32,356 nt of DNA, taken from Methanoculleus sp. GTDB taxonomy: Archaea; Halobacteriota; Methanomicrobia; Methanomicrobiales; Methanoculleaceae. The stretch covers positions 1 to 32,356 of the forward strand of contig JAHDQM010000050.1 of assembly GCA_018433835.1 (NCBI GenBank). Direction: 5' to 3'. Within the stretch, counting starts at the first letter, position 1; each line of letters begins with the position of its first letter. Below, piece after piece: positions 8,015 to 14,353 of the stretch. Below the pieces are notes generated by a model. That model was not told the DNA's origin, did no database searches, and saw nothing but the letters and a program-made list of their open reading frames with translations. The translations under genes and the position numbers were made by a program.

Positions 8015-10165
8015 ATGACTTCCGTGCAGCAGATCGAAGAACAGTGTCTTCTCATCGCCCTTGATGGAGAAGCCGACGGCATCCTCGTGTTTGATGAGGA
8101 TCGGACGGTGGTCTGGCTCAACAGGACGCTCTCCGTTCTTCTGGACGTGACCCCGGAGGAGGAGAGAGGAGCGAGCGTTTCAGACTTCATACGCAGGCTC
8201 ATGGCGCCGCTGTCGCCGGATACGGCATCCCTGCAGGAGATCGCCGTAGACCTGCAGAACGATAGGAGCATCCACCGGTTGCCGATACGGGTCCGGGAGC
8301 GCACCGGGGACCTTCGCTGGTTCTCTCTCGTCTATGACCGGCATGCGACGTGTGCAGGGACCGGGTACAGGATCCTCCGTTTCCACGACAGCACCGGTGA
8401 GACGACTGCCCGGTTCTTCCGGGCCTGCCTCGACCACTCCCCGGTCGTCGTTTTTGTCCAGGACAGGGATCTGCGCTACATCTGGTCGTACAACCGGGAG
8501 TCCGGACTCTCCGATACGGAGGTGGTCGGCAGGACCGATGCCGATCTCTTCGGGCCCGAGGACGCCGGCAGGCTGGTCTCGCTCAAACGCCGGGTGCTGG
8601 AGACCGGGGAGGTGTTGCGCCAGGAGGTGACGATCACCCCCGGCGGCACACGGCACGTCCTGGATATGACACTGGAGCCGCTCCGGGATGCCGACGGAAG
8701 GATCGTCGGCATCTCAGGCACGGCGGTTGACGCCTCCGGCAGGGTGCGGGCAGAAGAGGAGTGCCGGCCGGGCACGGATACGCTGAACCTCATACTGCGC
8801 AACGCCCGCGATATCGTTTATCGGATCGAGCTTGCACCTGTTCGCCGCTTCTCCTACATCAGCCCGGCCGTTACGCGGATCGCCGGCTATACCCCTGAAG
8901 AGGTCTATGCGGATCCGGACATCGCGTTGCGTTTTATCTATCCCGACGATCTACCGCTCCTGGAAGCGGTTTTTCGAGGAGAGTTCGCTCCGGACAGGCC
9001 GCTCATACTCAGATGGCTCCGAAAGGACGGGACGGTAATCTGGGTGGAATCGCAGAACGTCCCCATCCGCGACGAGGAGGAGCTGCTCATTGCCATCGAA
9101 GGCATCGCCCGGGACGTCACGGAGCGAAAACAGATCGAAGAGGCACTGCGCGAGAGCGAAGAGCGGTTCCGGCGGATATTCGAGGAGGCAGGGATCGGGA
9201 TCCTGATCGCCGACCCGAACGGCGTTATCATCAGGAGCAACGCAACCCTCCACCGGATGCTGGGCTACGGCGCGGAGGAGCTTGCCGGCCGGAGCATCGC
9301 CGATATCACGCATCCGGAGGATCTTCCCCCGACCCTGGCACTCTACGAATTGATGGCTGAAGGGAGGGAACGCGGCGTCCAGCTCGAGAAGCGGTATATC
9401 AGGAAGGACGGCCGGGTCATCTGGGGGCGTATAACCATCACGTTCATCCGCGATCCCGTCGGGAAACCGTTGCGTGCCATCAGCATGGTGGAGGATATCT
9501 CCAAGCGTAAACAGATCGAAGAGGCCCTGCAGGAGAGCGAAGAGCGGTTCCGGAGCATTTTTAATGAGTCTCCCATCGGGATCGAGTACTACGACGCGGC
9601 AGGAAACCTCATCGACGTCAACCCCGCCGCCCTCCGGATATTCGGCGTCCTCGACCGGGACGACCTCGTGGGCTTCAATCTGTTTCTGGACCCCAACATC
9701 CCTGAACAGGAGCTGGCCCGGCTCAAGAGCGGCGAGACCGTCCACTACACGTCGGAGTTCGATTTCGAACTGGTGAAACGGCAGAACCTCTACGCCACGT
9801 CGCGTTCCGGGACCCGGTACCTGGACACGCTCATCACGAAGATACGACAGGCGGACGAGGCGTCCCCGGGCGGCTACGTCGTGCTCGTCCAGGATATCAC
9901 TGCCCAGGTGAAGGAGGATATCCTGCGGCGGCAGACCTACGAGCAGATCCAGCAGAACATCGAACAGTTCGCGATCCTCGGGGATCATGTCCGCCAGCCC
10001 CTGCAGGTGATCCTTGGCATGGTGGAACTCTCCGAGGGCGGGAAGGAGATGGATATCATTCACGACCAGGTCGACCGGATCAACGCCATCATACGGCAGC
10101 TGGACCTCGGGTGGATGGAGTCGAGAAAGATCCGCGACTTCCTCCAGCGGCACGAGCCGGCGTGA
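8015..10165 (+). CDS. Five-PAS signalling protein with orphan H-box module
   Basis: This 716-residue soluble protein has about five PAS domains (near 10-125, 134-245, 262-374, 382-498, 510-632). Units 4 and 5 start with the standard ESEERFR linker. It ends in a roughly 75-residue helical module with LGDHVRQPLQVIL (His658), resembling a kinase phosphoacceptor helix, and a tail INAIIRQLDLGWMESRKIRD. There is no ATP-binding domain before the stop. It therefore cannot autophosphorylate. It may dimerise with, or receive phosphate from, the kinase encoded just upstream (inference). GGGGT lies six bases before ATG 8015. The truncated relative at 4996-5324 ends in the same module, so the short C-terminus is not a chance truncation. 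Confidence 0.85.
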   Translation: MTSVQQIEEQCLLIALDGEADGILVFDEDRTVVWLNRTLSVLLDVTPEEERGASVSDFIRRLMAPLSPDTASLQEIAVDLQNDRSIHRLPIRVRERTGDLRWFSLVYDRHATCAGTGYRILRFHDSTGETTARFFRACLDHSPVVVFVQDRDLRYIWSYNRESGLSDTEVVGRTDADLFGPEDAGRLVSLKRRVLETGEVLRQEVTITPGGTRHVLDMTLEPLRDADGRIVGISGTAVDASGRVRAEEECRPGTDTLNLILRNARDIVYRIELAPVRRFSYISPAVTRIAGYTPEEVYADPDIALRFIYPDDLPLLEAVFRGEFAPDRPLILRWLRKDGTVIWVESQNVPIRDEEELLIAIEGIARDVTERKQIEEALRESEERFRRIFEEAGIGILIADPNGVIIRSNATLHRMLGYGAEELAGRSIADITHPEDLPPTLALYELMAEGRERGVQLEKRYIRKDGRVIWGRITITFIRDPVGKPLRAISMVEDISKRKQIEEALQESEERFRSIFNESPIGIEYYDAAGNLIDVNPAALRIFGVLDRDDLVGFNLFLDPNIPEQELARLKSGETVHYTSEFDFELVKRQNLYATSRSGTRYLDTLITKIRQADEASPGGYVVLVQDITAQVKEDILRRQTYEQIQQNIEQFAILGDHVRQPLQVILGMVELSEGGKEMDIIHDQVDRINAIIRQLDLGWMESRKIRDFLQRHEPA

Positions 10166-10261
10166 GTCGACGAAAAAGGGAATGGTAACGCGATTCCGTG
10201 CGAAGACGCGAAGGAGAGCGCGGGGCACACCTGAGTCTACACCCCGGTTGACGTTACCTGA

Positions 10262-10312
10262 TGCGGGGGAAGGGATTCGAACCCTTGAACTCCTTCAAGA
10301 CTGGACCCTAAA
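10262..10312 (-). other. tRNA-Leu(TAG) 3' half: probable integration site
   Basis: Read on the minus strand, this holds the anticodon loop TTTAGGG (anticodon TAG), the 3' anticodon strand TCCAG, a long variable arm, the T-arm AAGGG-TTCGAAT-CCCTT, the acceptor strand CCCCCGC and discriminator A. The 5' half that should follow at higher coordinates (GCGGGGG…) is absent. A tRNA 3' half next to an integrase is the classical attachment-site remnant left when an element inserts in a tRNA gene. The intact gene should lie at the other end, outside this window. Confidence 0.8.
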
Positions 10313-10313
10313 C

Positions 10314-10324
10314 CTATCACATAC
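10314..10324 (+). promoter_or_regulatory. CTATCACATAC motif before the integrase
   Basis: This 11-base string is identical to 27,302-27,312 in the control region of the ArdC operon. It sits between the tRNA fragment and the integrase start, where a regulator or an integrase arm-type site could bind. Confidence 0.35.
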
Positions 10325-10371
10325 ACTTGGCGCTGTTTACACCTTTAACCGCGCCGGGAGAACGGTTGCCA

Positions 10372-11520
10372 ATGAGTGTGATAGAGAAACTGAAGAACCT
10401 CGATCCGGTCAATAAAACGTACATCGAAAAGTACATTCGCCACCTCAAGCTCAAGCAGCTGAAGCAGAAGACCATCGATACGAAGGTCTGGCGGATCTAC
10501 ACCTTCCTATCCTGGAGCACGTTCAGCGACGCACAGGAGGCAGGCCCGGAGCGGCTGGAGGACTACTTCATCGAGCGAAGAGCGACCGTCAGCCCCTTCA
10601 CCCTGCAGGGCGACATCCTCGAACTGAAACTCTTCTTCCGCTGGCTTGTCCCCGACAGAGAGAAGGACCTCTTCCGCAACATCCGGATGAGGCGTCCGCG
10701 CAAGCATCTCCCCGTCGACCAGCTGATCACCCGCGAGGATATCGTCCGGCTCGTCGATGTCTGCGACAAGCCGCGCGACCGGGCGCTGATCATGCTCATG
10801 TGGGACTCCGGTGCCCGGATCGGGGAACTCCTGAACCTCAACATCGGCCACGTCCAGTTCGACCGTTACGGCGCGGTGGTGATCGTGACCGGCAAGACCG
10901 GGATGCGGCGGCTCCGCCTGATCAGCTCCGTGCCGGATCTGCAGGCCTGGGTCAATACGCACCCGCTCCGCGCGGACGCAAACGCCCCGCTCTTCGTGAC
11001 CTCCCGGAGGTATGGGCACGAGCCCCGGCGCATGAGTGTCCGGACGGTCGAGAACAAGTTGAAGTACGTCGCCCGGAAACTCGGGATGACGAAACCGATT
11101 CACCCGCATGCCATCCGCCATGCCCGGCTCACGGACCTGACCCGGAGCAACGGTAAGAAGCAGGGGCTCTCCGAGATGGAGCTCCGGCTCGTGGCCGGCT
11201 GGGAGAAGAACAGCGCGATGCCGGAGGTGTATGTCCATCTATCCGGCGCGGATGTCGAGCGGAAGCTGCTGGAGAACGCCGGGCTCGTCGATGACGCGTC
11301 CGACCGGATGGATACCGCACTCGAACCCCGCCAGTGCCCGCGGTGCAAGGCCCTGAACGCCCATGACGCCTTCTACTGTGCGACGTGTTCGATGGCGCTC
11401 GTCGAGGAGGCGGCAAGGAAGGTGGACGAGTCGACGGAGGAGGCGAAGAAGAGCGGGGAGTATCTGGAGTATATGGAGTTGGTTCGGCAGTTGAAGGAGG
11501 ATTTGGGATTGTCACAGTAA
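10372..11520 (+). CDS. Tyrosine recombinase / integrase with C-terminal zinc ribbon
   Basis: This 382-residue site-specific recombinase would insert and excise the element at tRNA-Leu. An N-terminal SAM-like DNA-binding domain (about 10-95) precedes the catalytic domain. Catalytic residues are visible: Arg149 (SGARIGELL), Lys175 (TGKTG), His246 and Arg249 (HPHAIRH), Trp277 (AGWEKN) and nucleophile Tyr287 (PEVYVHLS). A zinc ribbon follows with Cys322, Cys325, Cys336 and Cys339, then a helical tail. ATG 10372 gives the family N-terminus; GGGAG lies about 11 bases upstream. All key residues are intact, so it should be active. It starts 60 bases from the tRNA fragment. Confidence 0.93.
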   Translation: MSVIEKLKNLDPVNKTYIEKYIRHLKLKQLKQKTIDTKVWRIYTFLSWSTFSDAQEAGPERLEDYFIERRATVSPFTLQGDILELKLFFRWLVPDREKDLFRNIRMRRPRKHLPVDQLITREDIVRLVDVCDKPRDRALIMLMWDSGARIGELLNLNIGHVQFDRYGAVVIVTGKTGMRRLRLISSVPDLQAWVNTHPLRADANAPLFVTSRRYGHEPRRMSVRTVENKLKYVARKLGMTKPIHPHAIRHARLTDLTRSNGKKQGLSEMELRLVAGWEKNSAMPEVYVHLSGADVERKLLENAGLVDDASDRMDTALEPRQCPRCKALNAHDAFYCATCSMALVEEAARKVDESTEEAKKSGEYLEYMELVRQLKEDLGLSQ

Positions 11521-11963
11521 CACAACTTTCTCTAAATTTCTTCAATCTTTCATAGCGTTTCTCTGGCTGTATCGACCTCTTCCAGATACCCAACACTGTC
11601 AATAGAGGATGAGCTGGGTGGCGACGGTGCCGAGGAGTGCGACGCCGGGCACGGCCACCCAACATGCGGCCCGTCATCGTGACGATGGAGGCGACGTCTC
11701 CTTCTGAAGTAACTATCCTTTCACTAGAATTTCATTGACAACACAATGAAGATAATCGTCGTCAGAACCTTGGAATATTTGGAATTAGAGTCTAAAATCC
11801 GCAGTTTTGCGGCACAACTATTCCAAAGATGTTCGCCAAAGTAGTTACGTGAATGGTGGATCGGCCAATAAAGCGAGCGGAAATTATTAGAAACCAGCAT
11901 CAACTGCCTAAATGTGCATCGAATTCAGAATACCGCCTTTAAAGGGAAGATCAGATCGGCACA
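11521..11963. other. AT-rich intergenic stretch with inverted repeats
   Basis: No gene is visible. Base composition drops sharply after the integrase. Small inverted repeats occur: TTCATTG…CAATGAA around 11,730-11,750; TTGGAATA (11,770-11,777) with TATTCCAA (11,819-11,826), enclosing the hairpin CCGCAGTTTTGCGG. A folded RNA, or binding sites for element proteins, is possible. Confidence 0.4.
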
Positions 11964-11972
11964 TTTTTATAA
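11964..11972 (+). promoter_or_regulatory. TATA box for the 331-residue membrane protein
   Basis: TTTTTATAA predicts a start near 11,996, giving a leader of about 19 bases to ATG 12015 with AGGAT as a weak ribosome site. Confidence 0.55.
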
Positions 11973-12014
11973 ACAGATCTAGGATCTATTTAATTAACCC
12001 CTGTAGGATTTGCC

Positions 12015-13010
12015 ATGGAAAAGGAAGACGAATTTAGTGATTCGCCTGATGACGAACTTGAAACAGTTAGGATTAGGTATTTTTACGAGTTTCAAGACCC
12101 TTTTCTAGTTCTCTGCTCCGAGGAGACAACACTTCATAATAATTCAGATGCGGATATAAAGAGCATTTTTTATGATATTGGTGAATTCAGAACCCGGCTT
12201 CACATTTACGATTCAGATGGTAAACTTTTAGAATTTTATCGTTCAGCAGACGAGGTAGAAGGTTCTGACGATGCAGAGATGGAACACCAAATCGACATCG
12301 AGTTTCCCTACGATAAGCCATTAAGGCCAGGCGAGTACAGAACAATCAAACTAGAGTATATCCGCGAAATTAAAAACTATAACATAGAGCGACGTGGGTA
12401 TTACGTGTTCCTCTTCAGCTTAGAAGATGCTCCAAGAACCTATATTTCAATTAGGACTGCAAAGGATTTCAGTTGCGAACGGAAGATTCGGATACTGTCA
12501 TCAGATGGTGAGGAGTTTGAGACTAAGCACTTAAGGGAAAAAGAAGAGGTGACCGAAGAACAGTTTGAAAATTCAATAAATATCGCGGTAAAGAGTCCAA
12601 TTGAACAATGCCAACTTATCTTTGCCTTTAATTACGACATCGATAGAAGTCTAAAACATTGGCTAAATTTAGGTGGAGGGCTCGGAGCTACAACAATTGG
12701 TATTATTGCTTGGCTGTTTGTCACACAACCCGGAGAGTGCCTCCAGACAGTCATTCCATTTGCAGGCATCGTGAATGCGTTCCTTCTAATAATCAAGGGA
12801 TGGTTGTTCCAGAACAAAATGGAAAAAGTGGACAAAGGGTTATGCCTTTTCGATGATATTTGCATCTCGTACGACACCCTTTACATATGCCTAATTGCAA
12901 TTCTGATTATCGAGATAGTTCTCGCGGCATTACTCGCATATACTTTCAGAGTGGATACATCCGTCCAAATCGCAGTAATCTTGAGCACACGGTTCACCTC
13001 AATTCATTAA
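12015..13010 (+). CDS. Unknown protein: soluble domain plus three C-terminal helices
   Basis: The product is 331 residues. Residues 1-210 are soluble, acidic and rich in predicted beta strands. Three hydrophobic segments follow at about 216-236, 243-262 and 287-311, so the N-terminal domain is anchored by the C-terminus. I do not recognise the family. The gene is markedly AT-rich compared with the integrase before it and the replication operon after it, which points to separate acquisition. It has its own TATA promoter. Its position just inside the attachment site is typical of cargo genes; a role in defence or signalling would be a guess. Confidence 0.7.
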   Translation: MEKEDEFSDSPDDELETVRIRYFYEFQDPFLVLCSEETTLHNNSDADIKSIFYDIGEFRTRLHIYDSDGKLLEFYRSADEVEGSDDAEMEHQIDIEFPYDKPLRPGEYRTIKLEYIREIKNYNIERRGYYVFLFSLEDAPRTYISIRTAKDFSCERKIRILSSDGEEFETKHLREKEEVTEEQFENSINIAVKSPIEQCQLIFAFNYDIDRSLKHWLNLGGGLGATTIGIIAWLFVTQPGECLQTVIPFAGIVNAFLLIIKGWLFQNKMEKVDKGLCLFDDICISYDTLYICLIAILIIEIVLAALLAYTFRVDTSVQIAVILSTRFTSIH

Positions 13011-13068
13011 TCGGAAGGTATAAGATCATATAGTAAACATAGTCCAATGTTGAACAAGGGGTGTCGAG

Positions 13069-13437
13069 ATGGCTAGAGAAGAGGGAAGGACTTCGAAATC
13101 AACGAAGACAGCCCACTCGAGGGCAAAACATCACGAAAGCATTACCGTGAGAGGGAATCATCGTGAGGGCGTGGCCATGAACCCAAGAACCGCCGGACTC
13201 CTGAGGCGAAGAATGGAACGGCGTCGTGGGAGAGTAACTGAGGGTGTGGGCATAACAGTTAGAACCCCAATAACAGAACGACACCGAGGACAGGGCCTTG
13301 AGGGAGTGGTTGTTGCCACCAAGCCATCGAAATTTGGCTTCATATCTCTTGAAGATTGGAACAGCATTGAGGAAGGCAATATCAAAAGTTTAGAAGACGT
13401 TAGAAAATCCGTTAAGAAAATCAGGGTGACAGATTAA
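13069..13437 (+). CDS. Small basic protein, unknown function
   Basis: This 122-residue protein is strongly basic over residues 1-60 (many Arg, Lys, His) with a more ordinary C-terminal part (about 75-122). GGGGTG lies five bases before ATG 13069, and a TATA-like GGTATAAGA precedes it near 13,017-13,025. A T-rich tract (about 13,457-13,477) follows the stop. It lacks recognisable motifs. The charge would suit nucleic-acid binding. Codon use is intermediate between the AT-rich gene upstream and the GC-rich operon downstream. Confidence 0.55.
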   Translation: MAREEGRTSKSTKTAHSRAKHHESITVRGNHREGVAMNPRTAGLLRRRMERRRGRVTEGVGITVRTPITERHRGQGLEGVVVATKPSKFGFISLEDWNSIEEGNIKSLEDVRKSVKKIRVTD

Positions 13438-13615
13438 CCGTTAAACCGATCTGTTCTCATATATTTTTGGATCTCCACTTACACTGAGCGCGGTTCTCAC
13501 TTAAAACCGTTCTTCACCCACCTCTTTTTGCGTGCGGGAACCTGCTCGGAGGCCAACCGACCAACCTCGCTCTCCCCAGCACCGATCACCATGATCCACC
13601 CGCACAGGAGCAGCC

Positions 13616-13759
13616 ATGAGAGAGATCACCCAGGAAGTACTCGACCACATCCCGGACCCGATAGCGAAACTCGTCTGGGAGAAGTGGATCGCCGATGGTA
13701 AAGCCAGATTGATAACGCCAAACAACGAGGGAACAAAATGCAAAGCACAGACAGGATAG
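13616..13759 (+). CDS. 47-residue first gene of the replication operon
   Basis: ATG 13616 with GGAG five bases upstream opens a frame of 47 residues starting MREITQEVLDHIPDPIAKLV, ending at TAG 13757-13759. The sequence has a helical, protein-like character (VWEKWIADGKARL). It overlaps the next gene by 22 bases, as the other members of this operon overlap each other. No family is recognised; such small leading genes in plasmid operons are often regulators, which is unproven here. Confidence 0.55.
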   Translation: MREITQEVLDHIPDPIAKLVWEKWIADGKARLITPNNEGTKCKAQTG

Positions 13760-14019
13760 ACGGCAGCCCACATGATGAAGCGTGCGCCAACATCGATTCA
13801 CACGGGACTGCCAACAACTCTTCTCCGTCCGAAGTGATAAGATCAGCTACCGACGAGCGAAACGCGGGTATCGTCCCGCTCTACCTGGTCCAGCAGGTCG
13901 TGGCCGCCGAGGTTGCCCGATACGGTCGGGCCGTGCGGGAGATCCACGTCGTCCGGACCGGCTGCCACTACTACACCATCACGACCGTAACCGCACAGGA
14001 GGCGACCGGCCATGACTGA
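13738..14019 (+). CDS. 93-residue unknown protein of the replication operon
   Basis: ATG 13738 follows GAGGGA closely. The N-terminal 40 residues are polar and probably disordered. Residues 45-93 look folded, with YLVQQVVAAEVARYGRAVRE and a beta strand pair after it. The stop overlaps the start of the next gene by eight bases (ATGACTGA), implying coupled translation. Function unknown. Confidence 0.6.
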   Translation: MQSTDRIDGSPHDEACANIDSHGTANNSSPSEVIRSATDERNAGIVPLYLVQQVVAAEVARYGRAVREIHVVRTGCHYYTITTVTAQEATGHD

Positions 14020-14353
14020 GCCCGGCACCCTCTCCCACGGCACCGGCGGAGCGCTCCACATCTCCGTCGATGCTGAGAAGTACCGGATCGAGCCTGAGGA
14101 CCTCAGGAACCTGCTCTTCTACGGCAGGGTGATCCCGATCTGCGAGGACCGCTCGCGGACGACCCCGGGCGGGATCCTGGTCAGCGAGGTTTCCATCGAG
14201 GGGCACGCGGCGATGAACGCTTCGGGCAAGGCGGTGATGCTCCACACCCGCGTCGGCTCCTACATCATCCCGCTCATCAGTTTCCAGCGGGTCGCCCGCG
14301 GGGAGGCCATCTCCGCTCCCCTCTTCCCCCTGGTGCCGGGGGTGACCGCATGA
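14012..14353 (+). CDS. 113-residue unknown protein of the replication operon
   Basis: This short protein has alternating strands and one central helix (about residues 25-105), a compact globular pattern without known motifs. AGGAGG lies nine bases upstream of ATG 14012. It overlaps the preceding gene by eight bases and the primase-like gene by four (ATGA at 14350-14353), so it is translated together with the replication protein and may assist it. Confidence 0.65.
   Translation: MTEPGTLSHGTGGALHISVDAEKYRIEPEDLRNLLFYGRVIPICEDRSRTTPGGILVSEVSIEGHAAMNASGKAVMLHTRVGSYIIPLISFQRVARGEAISAPLFPLVPGVTA

Noticed and set aside
10262..10372. Complete tRNA-Leu gene
   Set aside because: No 5' acceptor strand or D-arm follows the anticodon loop at higher coordinates, so only the 3' half is present.
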